Origin: Zymoseptoria tritici IPO323
Taxonomy: Eukaryota; Ascomycota; Dothideomycetes; Mycosphaerellales; Mycosphaerellaceae
NCBI RefSeq assembly: GCF_000219625.1
Contig: NC_018217.1
Location: 3,286,001-3,350,000 of the forward strand
DNA length: 64,000 bases
Direction: 5' to 3'
Position numbers and translations under genes: made by a program. Below, piece by piece: positions 22,414-33,052 of this stretch. Below the pieces are notes generated by a model. The model was not told the origin of the DNA and searched no databases. It saw only the letters and a list, made by a program, of their open reading frames with translations. Every line of letters begins with the position of its first letter. Within the stretch, counting starts at the first letter, position 1.

Positions 22414-22899
22414 GAGCATTCGTTTTGAAGCGTAGCGTTGCTTGTACGAGATACCCACAGTTTGCGTTCGCATTAGCATCACTCCTTGTGCAGTCCACGA
22501 TAATGAAAATGACACATATCACAATTCCCTCGCCCTCGATTCCCTCCTTGCTGCTGAGTTCGCAGCACAATAACGCTCGGCCTTGCAGCCGTCTTACCGG
22601 ACAGCCAGCCAGCCCTCCGTCACAGCTCACGCAGATCCCGAAACAATTTGAAATGTAGAGCAATGGCATCATTACCGTTCTAGAACGCACGCCAAAACAC
22701 TCGACTCATGCGCCCTTGATGGTCCGTTGCTATGAGTACCCCTCCATCTGAGTGACGTAAAGTGGTGGAGGGGAACAATGGTTGTCCATTATTCCATACA
22801 TATAGAAGTTGCTGCCCCGATTCTCGTGAGCTCCCATCGTAACCACATACACATCCACATACCACCTCACCAAACACATCGAAAACCACACTATACAAA
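22414..22899. other. Intergenic region upstream of the peroxiredoxin gene
   Basis: This contains the SUR7-like 3' end and the peroxiredoxin promoter, whose leader just before the ATG is CA-rich. No gene is seen. Confidence 0.5.
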
Positions 22900-23565
22900 A
22901 TGTCAGGACTCAAGGACAAGATTCTGGGCAAAGCCGGCAAGGCTCTCTCGCAGGGCTCCAGCCTGCCTGCTACCGGCCCATTGAAGGAGAATGACCCGCA
23001 TACTGGCACCGTTGACTTGGCTAAGTTGCAGGGAAAAAGTGAGTTCACACTGCCGAACTACCACAGGCCCACGGATACAGCTCCACTGACACCTCGTGTC
23101 CGCAGACATCATTGTGGGCGTGCCTGGAGCGTTTACTCCGCCATGCTCCTCGCAAGTCCCCGGCTACGTCGAGAAGGCCGACGCTTTCAAGGCGAAGGGC
23201 GTGAACGGAATCTACATCGTTGCTGTGAATGACCAGTTTGTTGTTCAGGCTTGGAAGGAGGTAAGAAAGATCTCTACACCACACAACACGTACCCTCGCC
23301 CTTCAAGCATGGCTGACCCATCCTTCTTCCGCCGTTGCAGAAGCTAGGCGCTAAGCATGAGAATGTGCACTTCTTGGCCGACGACACCGGTGCGTTCACC
23401 GAGGCGGCGGGCATGTCTTTCGACGCTTCTGGTCTTTTGGGCAACAACCGCTCGTCGAGATACGTTGCCGTGGTAGAGTCGGGGAAGGTCACTCATGTCT
23501 TCAAGGAGGATGAGGCACCATCTGTTACTGTTACCGCTGCGGATGCGGTTTTGGGACATCTGTAG
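22900..23565 (+). CDS. Type II (PRX5/AHP1-like) peroxiredoxin, one-cysteine form
   Basis: Three exons (22900-23038, 23106-23260, 23341-23565) give 172 residues. The peroxidatic site is PGAFTPPCSSQVPGY, followed by the family VND-F-V-AW element (VNDQFVVQAW). These enzymes reduce H2O2 and alkyl hydroperoxides using thioredoxin or glutaredoxin. This protein has a single cysteine in total, so it lacks a resolving Cys and must rely on an external thiol. The usual G-x-R-S-x-RY block before the C-terminal strand is present as GNNRSSRY, slightly longer than typical. No targeting peptide is evident, so a cytosolic location is likely. The start is the only ATG in context, and both introns are clean GT-AG. 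Confidence 0.92.
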
Positions 23566-23913
23566 ATGGTCAATAGGAGGATAGAAAGATACCAGGTCTT
23601 CCCGTATGATTGATAAATGAGGCCTTTGTTGTCCGAACCAGTTCTTGTATCGTCAGTCGACAGACATCGTTCAATTTGTGGCCTTTATTGTCGCCAGAAG
23701 ATTTTGTCGAACCCGAGCATTCGGATCGCGATCCCACGCGCCGCCCACCTCACGCCATCACCATCACGCGCTGTGGAGGTGACGTCACCTGCACGACAAC
23801 CTCTGCGTGCTTTTCATCTTGTCGCTGCATGGCAAACTCGAAATCGCGCACACTACGCTACAAGACATATTCACAGCACTGCCTCATGATACTCCGATTC
23901 GCCACTCCACACC
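23566..23913. other. Intergenic region
   Basis: This is the promoter region of the hydrolase-domain gene. It contains a TGACGTCA CRE/ATF-like site near 23778 (GGTGACGTCACC, a perfect 12-bp palindrome). No gene is seen. Confidence 0.5.
23777..23788. promoter_or_regulatory. CRE-like palindrome GGTGACGTCACC
   Basis: A perfect 12-bp palindrome containing TGACGTCA lies about 125 bp upstream of the ATG at 23914. This is the consensus for bZIP factors of the ATF/CREB type in fungi. Function is inferred from sequence and position only. Confidence 0.45.
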
Positions 23914-26793
23914 ATGGCGCCGGTGCGGAAGAAGAGCAAGCTCGACGATGACAGCGCCCACGATAACAACAAACCGGAGGCAGGTCCGGCCCAAGCAACG
24001 AAGGATATGGACATGAAGGATGCGCCTGCGTCCGACTCCACAGCGAAAACTCCCTCCTCCCGACCCGGCAGCTGGTACACCACCTCTCCATGGCGAAGCA
24101 TCAGCAAAGCGGCACCCGTCCTGGCACAAGTCGCCCGTGAAAGCATATCCGTAGCTCAAGGCGTAAGCTCATCCTCGAGCGAAGCGCGGCAGTCCGGTGA
24201 GGGCAAAGAGCTTGGGGAGGATGCGGCGACGACGAGACGGAGACCCTCATCGAATGTGAGCAAGAGTTTCAAGGGTAGCAGTCGGAAGAGCGATCCTCTG
24301 TTGGCGGAGGCTACGAGGGTGAATGCGACGAGTAGTGTGCCGAGCGTGCCGAAGGGGAAGAAGAGTCTGGGGGAGAAGACTGGGATGAAGAGTCGGGAGA
24401 GTGTGGCGGTGGTCAAGGAAGGGAAGGATGGGAAGGTGGATGTTGAGCCGGCGCCGATGCCTCCGGATGTGGTGATGGAGGATGTGGATTTGAAGGATGT
24501 AGATGCGGAGCAGGATACGGATAAGTCGACGTCGAGGGTCACGTCTGGTACTTGGTTTGGGTGGTGGTCCAGACCAGACAGTTCAGACGCCATGGCTACA
24601 ACGAAAAGCGCGAACAAGGCAAAGCTGGACGATGCGGAGAATGAAGCCAGCACGACTCCCTTGCCAGGTTCGCCAGAGGAGCAGGCACAGCCGAGTTTTG
24701 GCACGGACACAACAGGTTCGAGCCAGACGACAAAGGGCGAAGATCTGTCTGGAAAGTTGAAGCCCGAGATGAGTGTGAATGCAGCAAGCGATAGATCTTG
24801 GTTTGGACTTTGGAGTAGTAAGCAGAACGAACAAGCCGTTGTGGAGGAGCAAGCACGACGTAAAAGTGTTGCAGAAGTTCAGCAGGAGCCAGATGTTGCA
24901 GTATCGGCAGACGCTGGACGCACCGCGGACGAAAGCCAGCAGGATGGTGCTGCGAAGGAGGAGCAGAAAGTGAAGGTGGATGACCGGCCTACAAGCAAAG
25001 AAGCAGAGCAACCGAAGTCCTCTGGATGGGCGTTCTGGTCGAAGGAGCCATCGGCCAGCGTGGCCCAAAAACAGGTGGGCGAGCTAGCTGTAGCTGACAC
25101 GCCATCACAAAGCCATCCAGAAGCCGCTCAGTTCAACCAGGAGCCGCAGCAAGCGAAGACCGAAGAACCGACACGGCTCGGACGAAGCAGCTCTTTGCTG
25201 CGGCTAAAGCGTGGTAGAAATACATCAAAGGACCTGTCAGGAGAAACGACGGCTGCGACAACACCCACTACGTCGGAATCTAAGACACCAGTGGAGACAC
25301 CTGAAGCCTCTCCTGCTCCGACATCTCGAGCAAAGAAAGCTGTGCAAATCCAACCGAATCTCGTCTTGCCTTTGTTTCGCGACACCTATGCCAGCGCGCC
25401 CAATCCTGGTTACATCGACCGACTGACAAACTACATCGGTCAAACATTACACCTATCCGATCCCACACGCCCAGCACACCAACCATGCATCTCACCCACA
25501 CCCGTCAAAGTCCGAAAAGCGATCGCCATCGGAGTCCACGGCTTCTTCCCAGCGGCCTTTCTCCACCGTTTCGTCGGCCCACCCACCGGCACCTCAATCC
25601 GCTTCGCCAACTACGCAACAGCAGCCATAAAACAATGGTGCGAAACTCATCAACCCGAGATCAAAGACGTCGAAGTCGAAAAAGTCGCCCTCGAAGGCGA
25701 AGGCTACATCGCCGGCCGCGTCGAGACTCTTTGGAAGCTTCTCCTCAACTGGCTCTCCCACCTTCGACAAGCAGACTTCATCCTCATCGCCTGCCACAGC
25801 CAAGGCGTGCCAGTAGCAATCATGCTCGTAGCCAAACTCCTCCAACTCGGCTGCCTTTCCACCAACGTGCGCGTCGGAATCTGCGCCATGGCAGGCATAA
25901 ACCTCGGTCCCTTTCCCGAATACAAATCCCGCTTCCTAGCCGGCTCCGCGAGCGAACTCTTCGACTTCTGCGACAGCACCTCCACCGTCAGTGTCGCCTA
26001 CGCCGACGCACTCGAAATCTGCCTCCGCCACTCCGTCCGCATTACCTTCTGCGGCAGTCTCGACGACCAACTCGTCAGTCTCGAAAGCGCCCTCCACACA
26101 CCTTTATCCCACCCGTACGTCAGTCGCATCGTCTTCATCGACGGCCGACTGCACACGTCCAATTTCCTCACCCACCTCGTCGTCTTCGCCACTAAACTCC
26201 GCAACCTCGGCGTCAGCGACCACGGCTTGTTGCGGGAACTCAGCTCCCCTCTCGCGGGCAGTATCGTGGGTGGAGAAGGACATAGTCGTGTCTACGATGA
26301 TGCGCAGGTGTACATGCAAGCGGTGGAATTCGCTTTGGAAAGCACCGACGTCGTGGCTCCTCTACCCAACAAACCCACCCCTATAATGACAACGACGACC
26401 AAAGACGACCTCGCCGCTGACCAAAAGCGAAAAAGTCTCGACGACCGCCGCGCGCAACAAGCCGCCTACCCGAAAAACATGCGCGCGGCAAACCACATGC
26501 GCCGCGGATCATTGACGTTCCTCTCCAATCCATCACCCGGAATCGCGCCTGTCATCGCTGCCTACGGTACCACTACGGCCATCGGTCCCGGCGGGCCGAG
26601 TGAGGCAGCGAAAAATCCTTTCGTCTTACCGTTTGCCGTGCGAGGGATGTTGGAGGAGCGCTTGGTGAAGGAAGACGAGAAATTACAGAAAGAAGTAAGG
26701 GAATTGATTGGGGAGTTTGAGAGTTGGCGGCCGGTCAGTAAGGTTTTGAAGGATGTACGATGGAGGTTGGAGGGGGTGAGGAGTATGTTGTGA
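23914..26793 (+). CDS. Large protein with C-terminal alpha/beta-hydrolase domain (YMC020W-like)
   Basis: A single exon encodes 959 residues. The first ~480 are disordered, charged and Ser/Thr/Lys-rich, with several Trp-centred motifs (SWFGWWSR, SWFGLWSS, GWAFWSKE and a related GSWYTTSPWRS). The C-terminal half contains a hydrolase-like fold: an IGVHGFFP strand-turn (oxyanion region), the nucleophile elbow CHSQG in place of the canonical GxSxG, and a later FCGSLDDQLV segment that could supply the acid. This matches a fungal family usually called YMC020W-like alpha/beta hydrolases, whose substrate is not known. The tail has a predicted coiled region. The Trp repeats may be short binding motifs. 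The start at 23914 lies in good context with no alternative upstream. Confidence 0.75.
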   Translation: MAPVRKKSKLDDDSAHDNNKPEAGPAQATKDMDMKDAPASDSTAKTPSSRPGSWYTTSPWRSISKAAPVLAQVARESISVAQGVSSSSSEARQSGEGKELGEDAATTRRRPSSNVSKSFKGSSRKSDPLLAEATRVNATSSVPSVPKGKKSLGEKTGMKSRESVAVVKEGKDGKVDVEPAPMPPDVVMEDVDLKDVDAEQDTDKSTSRVTSGTWFGWWSRPDSSDAMATTKSANKAKLDDAENEASTTPLPGSPEEQAQPSFGTDTTGSSQTTKGEDLSGKLKPEMSVNAASDRSWFGLWSSKQNEQAVVEEQARRKSVAEVQQEPDVAVSADAGRTADESQQDGAAKEEQKVKVDDRPTSKEAEQPKSSGWAFWSKEPSASVAQKQVGELAVADTPSQSHPEAAQFNQEPQQAKTEEPTRLGRSSSLLRLKRGRNTSKDLSGETTAATTPTTSESKTPVETPEASPAPTSRAKKAVQIQPNLVLPLFRDTYASAPNPGYIDRLTNYIGQTLHLSDPTRPAHQPCISPTPVKVRKAIAIGVHGFFPAAFLHRFVGPPTGTSIRFANYATAAIKQWCETHQPEIKDVEVEKVALEGEGYIAGRVETLWKLLLNWLSHLRQADFILIACHSQGVPVAIMLVAKLLQLGCLSTNVRVGICAMAGINLGPFPEYKSRFLAGSASELFDFCDSTSTVSVAYADALEICLRHSVRITFCGSLDDQLVSLESALHTPLSHPYVSRIVFIDGRLHTSNFLTHLVVFATKLRNLGVSDHGLLRELSSPLAGSIVGGEGHSRVYDDAQVYMQAVEFALESTDVVAPLPNKPTPIMTTTTKDDLAADQKRKSLDDRRAQQAAYPKNMRAANHMRRGSLTFLSNPSPGIAPVIAAYGTTTAIGPGGPSEAAKNPFVLPFAVRGMLEERLVKEDEKLQKEVRELIGEFESWRPVSKVLKDVRWRLEGVRSML

Positions 26794-27748
26794 TTCGTGG
26801 ATGGGATGTGAAATGAAGACGAAGGGCATGTTTTGACGATGAGATCAAGGGTTTTGGAGTTGCTTGAGCGTTTCAGCGGGTTGCATTAGTTCTACATTTC
26901 GCGTGGACGATTGCACGCTTTTTGGAGTCTACATCCGGGCACTGTGCCATACATAGAGGATATACAGATGTCGACGTAATAGATCATGCGACTGACGAGG
27001 GCGACGTACGAACAAAGAACAGCCTTGGGGTCGAAGCTCATGATCCCCTCTTCTTCGATTTCCTCGCTCAGAAGCGACCTCGAGATCGACATCGACATGC
27101 CAAAACTGAGAGCTTCACTCATACAGCTGCGGGATGCTCCACCCCGTTGATCTGAGCTGACGTTCTGTGGAAGCATCGATAAACAGCAAAGCACCTGTAA
27201 CCTCGGTGCTCGCGCCCGACTGCATGCACCGAATGCCTTCGTCCTATGCAATTCGCGCGACAGTTGGGGAAAAGTACATTGCCTCCAACCGTCGACGTTT
27301 AACAGTACCGATATTCATGCACCACTCCCCGAAATCCTCCGCGCAGTTCTCACTCGGTTGGCTGAGTTTATGCACTTTGAGCTCGATTTTCTCGTGCAGG
27401 ATGTACTGCTATCGATCAGACAGTTAAAAAGCGCCGTAGCCTGCTTGTCTCGTGCACCGACAGCTCACAGGCTTGAGGTTGTCGATGTCGACGAAGGCGT
27501 GGCAGCGGTCTGCAAGCTGACTGTGTGATCGTGGATTTCCTTTGCGAGCCCGTGGCGAGTGTGGTATCCAAAAATCGATCGAGGAGGCATAGCGCAGCTT
27601 GTGGCGTTTCGGTACTGGCACTCAGTACGGGCTGTATACGCCTTTCGCTTGGCTCAAGGACGCATTTTGTCCGCATGGGGTGATTGCTCGTGTCTAACCA
27701 GTTCAGACCGAGTTAGTTTGTCTTGATCCATCAACGCGTAGCTTCGCT
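26794..27748. other. Convergent intergenic region
   Basis: This is about 950 bp between two convergent stop codons. Short frames on both strands have no recognisable features. Nothing is supported. Confidence 0.5.
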
Positions 27749-29149
27749 TCAATCCGCAACAATGACTTGATTTTCAATCCATTTCGCCAATCTCACACTC
27801 GGCTCATCAATGCCTCGATGAAAGACGTCAGCCACGTAGAGCGTACAAGGAATGATCACCGCCGCAGCAATGCCAAAGCCAATCTCCCGCGCGAACGCCG
27901 TCTCCACGCCCGTAAATCTCCAAACGAAGCTGAACATCGCATATCCGAAGGTATGAATTATGAATCCATGGACCAAGTACAGTCCGTAAGAGACCCGACC
28001 GAGATACTGTATGAAATTCGACCGAAAGAAGGCGCAGACCTTCGGCTCCGAGTTGAGGAGATGAAAGCAAATCATCGATCCGATGCAAGTGTAGAAACGT
28101 CGCTTTTCAGAGAAGTTGGATGGTATGAAGGGCATGAGGGCGCGCCAGCCGTAGGTATCCTGAGGTTCGAAAGGCTCCGACATCAAGATTAGGGAGAGAA
28201 CCAGAATGAGACCACGGAACATGCTGTTCGTGCTTGACCGTTGCACAGGCTCCGAGTCTTTGTCCACGTCGTGGTATGGGACGGACGATGCCTGCCGCGA
28301 GAGGATGATCTCCGCTTCGAGCGCACCGGCCCAGAACATCATCATCGCCCAGTTATCTTTGAGACAACCCACGACGATGAGGATGGCCAGTATTGCCATG
28401 CGGACATTGCTTTTCATCCCTCCGACGGCAAGTAGTGTGACGAATAATCCCATACTTGCGCGGAGTTCCACGGGAATCGTCCAGAGGTGAATGTCATACT
28501 CGAGAAAAGCGTCTCGATCCCAGTGGAAAGGCTCCCACAGCGACCAATTCGCATGCAACCAGCTTCCCAGCATGACAAAAATGTTCGCCTTTGCTTCCGG
28601 GTGGGGTTCCTGAAAGACCGTGAGCAGCGTCTTGTCATGCGCAATGCCTCGGGTCAGATCATATAGGCCCAGTTGTACTGCCAGACAGATAAATCCCGTG
28701 CTCGCGAGGACGGGCAAGAACAATCTCGGCCACCTCTTGACCGTGCTACCCATCAACGTCCGCGCAAATTTCGCCCACTCCTGCTCCCTCGCCAATTTAA
28801 GCGGCCTCCAACTCAGCGCAAATCCTGATATCAAAAAGAACATAGCCACCGCCGGATCTCCATCGCAGACCAGCCGAATGATGGGAAGTCTCAGCCATTG
28901 CGTATACGAGTTTCCCGTCTCTTGCTGTCGCTCGCCGGTATATCCCCAACCAATGCTGACATCGTGGGAGGAGTATGCGAGATGGCAGATGAAGACGATG
29001 AAGGCAGCGACGCCGCGGAGGCCGTCGAGGTGGCCGGTTTGAGAGTTGACTTCCTTGGTGGAGCGGAAGAGGGTGAGGTTCCGGGGGTGGAGGAGGTGGG
29101 CGATTTGAGAGGTCCAGTGTCGCGTGCCCGCGCCGGCGGAGTCCAGCAT
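27749..29149 (-). CDS. Acyltransferase 3 family integral membrane protein
   Basis: The 466-residue frame opens with a cytosolic stretch and then HLDGLRGVAAFIVF, the hallmark first block of acyltransferase_3 proteins, containing the conserved His/Arg region. FFLISGFALSWRP, KRWPRLFLP and LWTIPVEL follow, and about nine or ten further hydrophobic helices. These proteins transfer acyl groups (often acetyl) to sugars, lipids or secondary metabolites at a membrane. The substrate here is unknown. The frame remains open well upstream of the ATG at 29149, so an additional 5' exon is possible. It ends at a TGA-less TAA-type stop in clean context and is divergent from the TPR gene. No cluster partner clearly explains its role. 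Confidence 0.85.
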   Translation of the reverse strand: MLDSAGAGTRHWTSQIAHLLHPRNLTLFRSTKEVNSQTGHLDGLRGVAAFIVFICHLAYSSHDVSIGWGYTGERQQETGNSYTQWLRLPIIRLVCDGDPAVAMFFLISGFALSWRPLKLAREQEWAKFARTLMGSTVKRWPRLFLPVLASTGFICLAVQLGLYDLTRGIAHDKTLLTVFQEPHPEAKANIFVMLGSWLHANWSLWEPFHWDRDAFLEYDIHLWTIPVELRASMGLFVTLLAVGGMKSNVRMAILAILIVVGCLKDNWAMMMFWAGALEAEIILSRQASSVPYHDVDKDSEPVQRSSTNSMFRGLILVLSLILMSEPFEPQDTYGWRALMPFIPSNFSEKRRFYTCIGSMICFHLLNSEPKVCAFFRSNFIQYLGRVSYGLYLVHGFIIHTFGYAMFSFVWRFTGVETAFAREIGFGIAAAVIIPCTLYVADVFHRGIDEPSVRLAKWIENQVIVAD

Positions 29150-29577
29150 CGCGAGCGGAACACGAGGAGGGAAGATGTTCAGCTTTGGAGACGCGATCGA
29201 GGGGAGTCGAAGGGCAGGGATTCGCCGGCGACTCCTTTGACGCTGACTCAGCGGGCTGGAGAGCCTGAGGCCGACGCCGACATCTCTCTTGCCCGTTCCG
29301 ACTCACTTCGACGACACCTCGGAACGTAAGTATGAGTGGGAATTGTACATGTCGTTACGAGACAAGTCCATTGAATCTTGAATCGCCCTATTGCGTTCAG
29401 CGGGACGATATCAACAAGGTAATACAACGCCTCGGGTTGGTCCACGTCGGTAGCATCGGATGACGATCAAAGGATCAACCTTGCGGACGAGTATAACACA
29501 AACCTACTCCGCCTCATACAACTATACAGCGTTATTGAATATCTCAAGAACGCTATACCACGATTGCTACACGAGAG
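29150..29577. other. Divergent promoter region of acyltransferase and TPR genes
   Basis: This is about 430 bp between two divergent start codons. A continued open frame on the minus strand could hide a 5' exon of the acyltransferase gene. No other feature is supported. Confidence 0.45.
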
Positions 29578-31343
29578 ATGGGGTATTCAACTCGCCACAT
29601 CCCACTTGATACCATGATCTTCTAACAACATCATACAGTTCAATCGGCACAGACTCCTCCCCGGAGCCATACTACGATCTCGGCACCTACAAATGGACAG
29701 TAACCTCGGACTCTCCAGAAGCCCGGCTATGGGCTAATCGGGGCCTGATCTGGGCTTATTCATTCAACCACGAAGAAGGCATCAAATGCTTCAAAGAAGC
29801 CGTCAAACACGATCCTTCCTGCGCCATAGCCCACTGGGGCGTCGCCTTCTGTTCCGGACCCAACTATAACAAAGCCTGGGCGCTCTTCGGACGGGAAGAC
29901 GTCTTGAAATCCTCTCAGCTCGTCAAAGATGCTCTGGACCGAGCCCTCGAATTGTCAACACAAGCATCTCCTGCGGAACAGAAGTTGATCAAGGCGCTTG
30001 GTGCTCGGTTTCCGCCGGTGGGCACTATCCCGGACGACTTCTCTCCTTTGAATCGCGCGTATGCCGACGCCATGCGACCTGTGTATGAGGCTCACCCGGA
30101 TGATGTCGATGTCGCTGCTCTGTTCGCTGAAGCCTTGCTATGCATCTCTCCGCGCGGGCTGTGGGACTTGGACACGGGAAAGCCGACGGGTGATCACACG
30201 GTGGAAGCTCAGAATGTCATCGAGAGAGCCTTTGAGTCGCCTGAGGGTTTCGCTCATCCGGCTCACTGTCATCTTTACATCCACTTGTTAGAAATGAGTC
30301 CTGTCCCCGAACTCGCCCTCCCCGCCGCCGACCGTCTCCGCGGCATGGTCCCCAATGCCTCGCACATGCTGCACATGCCCACCCACATAGATGCCGCAGT
30401 TGGAGACTACCGCCGGGGCATCTCCTCCAACGACGAAGCCATGGCCGCCGACGACGCATACTTCGCCAAACTCGGCCCTCTCGACTGCCTCCTCTACCGC
30501 GCCTACCGCGCCCACTACGTCTCCGCAAAATTGTACTCCTCCATCATGGCCGGCAGATATTTCGATGCTCTGTCGGCGGCCAACAAGATGGAGGAAATTC
30601 TGCCAGAATACATCCTCACCGCTCCATCCCGGCTTCCCCTGGCGGACATCATGGAACCCTTCCTCGGCAGCAAAGCCCACGTGCTCATCCGCTTTGGGCG
30701 GTGGGAGGACATCCTCAACTTACCCATCCCCTCGAATCGCGAACTGTACTGCTCCACGTACGCCGTCACCCTCTACGCTCGGGGTATCGCTCTCAGTGCT
30801 CTAAACCGCATTCCCGAAGCCGAAGCCACCTACCAAGAATTCCTGCTCGCCCGCGAAAAAGTGCCCATGACCCGGCTCAACAGCATTCCCGTGCGGCAAT
30901 ACAACGTCCTCGGCGTCGCGGAAAAGATGCTAGCGGGTGAAATCGCCTACCGTAAAGGCGATTTCGACACAGCCTTCTCCATCTTCCGCGAAGCAGCCGC
31001 TCGAGAAGATAACCTACAATACTCCGATCCGCCGCCTTGGATGCAGCCGGTGAGACATGCGTTGGGAGGACTCCTGCTGGAGCAAGGGAGAGTGGCGGAG
31101 GCGGAGAGGGTGTTCCGTGAGGATTTGGGGTGTGCGGAGGGGTATCCGCGGCGGAAGGCGAAGTTGAACAATGTTTGGGGATTGCAGGGGTTGCACGAGT
31201 CGCTCGTGAGGGGCGGGAAAGAGGATGAGGCGAGGTTAGTAAAGCCGGGGTTGGATGTTGCGATGGCGGGTGCGGATGTGGAGTTGAATGTTTCGTGTTT
31301 TTGTCGGTTGGAGAAGGTTGGGCAGGGGAAGGGATTTTGTTAG
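29578..31343 (+). CDS. TPR-repeat protein with a 5-nt first exon
   Basis: Exon 1 is only ATGGG (29578-29582). A 56-nt intron with a CTAACA branch point follows, and exon 2 runs 29639-31343, giving 569 residues starting MGSIGTDSSPEPYYDLG. The sequence then shows ARLWANRGLIWAYSFNHEEG and HWGVAFCSGPNYNKAW, followed by paired helices of TPR type through to EQGRVAEAERVFREDLG. Fungal proteins of this kind are annotated only as TPR-domain proteins; they probably act as protein-binding scaffolds. A HMPTHID block in the middle is a conserved feature outside the repeats. The short first exon was chosen because it supplies both an ATG and the right phase; no other ATG lies in frame before residue 60 or so. 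Confidence 0.75.
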
Positions 31344-31583
31344 GTGTGGAAGCTGGGAGAACCGAGCCTACTCTGGGGAATGTCTCTCGTTGATTTTGGA
31401 AGCCATTGTACGGCGTTCTGTCATTCGTCACATCAGAGCATTGCAATCCATCTAGTTAGCAGACCATATAACGCATCTTTACGCATGCAGAGCCGTCCCA
31501 ATTGCCCACTTCCACACACACACCACTTCTCGTAACTCCATCTATAGCTTTGGATTCAACTTCCCGTCTTGCTCCACATCGAG

Positions 31584-32525
31584 TCAAATCATATTCCTCA
31601 ACTCCTGCCCCGCACAAAACCTCCTCAGATTCTCCGCAATCAGCCCCTCACTCCCCTGCGGCCTCCCACCCGCCGCATGCGGACTAACAATCGTATTCGG
31701 CGTCTTCCACAGCCTCGACTCCGCGGGCAGCGGCTCCTTCGCGAAAACATCGAGCGCCGCACCACCCAGCTTACCCGCATCCAACGCATCCGCCAGCGCT
31801 TCCTCGTCGATCGTCGTTCCGCGGCCCACATTCACAACCCATGCATGATCCGGTAGCTTCGCAATCTTCGCGGCGTCGAGAGCGTTGTTTGTGCTCTCGC
31901 TACCCGGGAGGATCATAACCAACGCATCCGTCTCGGCGAGCGTGGCGTCGAGATCCTGGTCGGAGACGACTTGGATGCCATTTCGGATGCCAGCTGATCG
32001 AGCAACACCCGTGACTTTCGCTCCCAGTCCGACGAGAGAAGGCGTCAATGCTTTGGCGATATTCCCAAATCCCCAGATCGTCACTCTCGCATCTCTCAAC
32101 GTTGTAAACTTCCCCTTCGGTCGATCAGGTTGCGGACCACCGAGATGACCCGGCCACTTCCCCTGCAGCTGATGGTCCCGCATCTCATAGAATCGTCTCG
32201 CGGCATTGAGGAGAAGGGCAAGAGTATGTTCCGCTACAGTATAGTCATGCAGCGAAGATCCCGTGGTAACGATGACCGACTTGTCGAATCCCGCGGCAAG
32301 CACATCGTTGGGACCCGCGGCGAGGGACTGGATCCATTTGAGGTTCTTCATGCGGGAGGCGGCATCTTTGAGGTTATCGGCGGTGTTGGTCCAGGTGATG
32401 AGGATTTCAGCGTCGATGAGGTCTTCTGGGATGGGTTGCTTGACGTCGTAGGAGTGGAGGGTGGCGGAGAAGCCGGCGATGGAGGTGGTGTCTAGGACGA
32501 GGGAAGTTGGGTAGAGGAGCTTCAT
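31584..32525 (-). CDS. D-isomer-specific 2-hydroxyacid dehydrogenase
   Basis: A single-exon gene of 313 residues starts MKLLYPTSL; an upstream in-frame ATG at 32603 would add 26 residues. The NAD(P)-binding loop is WGFGNIAKAL, with Ala replacing the third glycine. The substrate-binding Arg lies in VNVGRGTTID, the acidic partner in FAKEPLPAES, and the catalytic His in SPHAAGG. These enzymes reduce 2-keto acids such as glyoxylate, hydroxypyruvate or pyruvate analogues with NADH or NADPH. The exact substrate cannot be told from sequence. It converges with the TPR gene, whose stop lies about 240 bp away. Confidence 0.9.
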   Translation of the reverse strand: MKLLYPTSLVLDTTSIAGFSATLHSYDVKQPIPEDLIDAEILITWTNTADNLKDAASRMKNLKWIQSLAAGPNDVLAAGFDKSVIVTTGSSLHDYTVAEHTLALLLNAARRFYEMRDHQLQGKWPGHLGGPQPDRPKGKFTTLRDARVTIWGFGNIAKALTPSLVGLGAKVTGVARSAGIRNGIQVVSDQDLDATLAETDALVMILPGSESTNNALDAAKIAKLPDHAWVVNVGRGTTIDEEALADALDAGKLGGAALDVFAKEPLPAESRLWKTPNTIVSPHAAGGRPQGSEGLIAENLRRFCAGQELRNMI

Positions 32526-33052
32526 GTTGGGTGGTGTTGTTCTGGTGGATTGGGAGTTTGTTTGAGTCTTTTGAGAAGTGAATGAAAGTGAGGTCGAGTT
32601 CACATTGGAAATGATGCAACGGCGGTGTCGGCTATGGATCGGTGGATCATCCCTGCTGCTGTTGATTTAGGCATTTGTCGGCGCTCGGCTCGGCGTTTGC
32701 TTCCTTCCTTGTTGGGCGTAGCGTGTTTTTAGGAGTTGTTTCGTCCTTCCAAGGAGTTTCTCTTGATTACATGATCATACCTTATACACATTTCCTTTGA
32801 TTTGGGTCAAATGACACCGTAAAACTTGGAGATCAGCAGTGAGGATTGCGCAGAGAGCGTAACTACCGCGATCGAGCTCGACCTTGATTGAAGACTACCG
32901 GGAACTGCATGAGCAGATACTCGCAACGATTACGCCATTGAAGGGGTCTACGAAACAATGCCCCAGAACTACAAGCACATCCCCTGAACAGAAGAGCTGG
33001 TCAATCCTCGACGACCTTGTCGATGTGCTGTTCTCTCCTCCCTTCTTGGCCC
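32526..33052. other. Intergenic region
   Basis: This contains the dehydrogenase promoter and the 3' end of the UstYa-like gene. No gene is seen. Confidence 0.5.
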
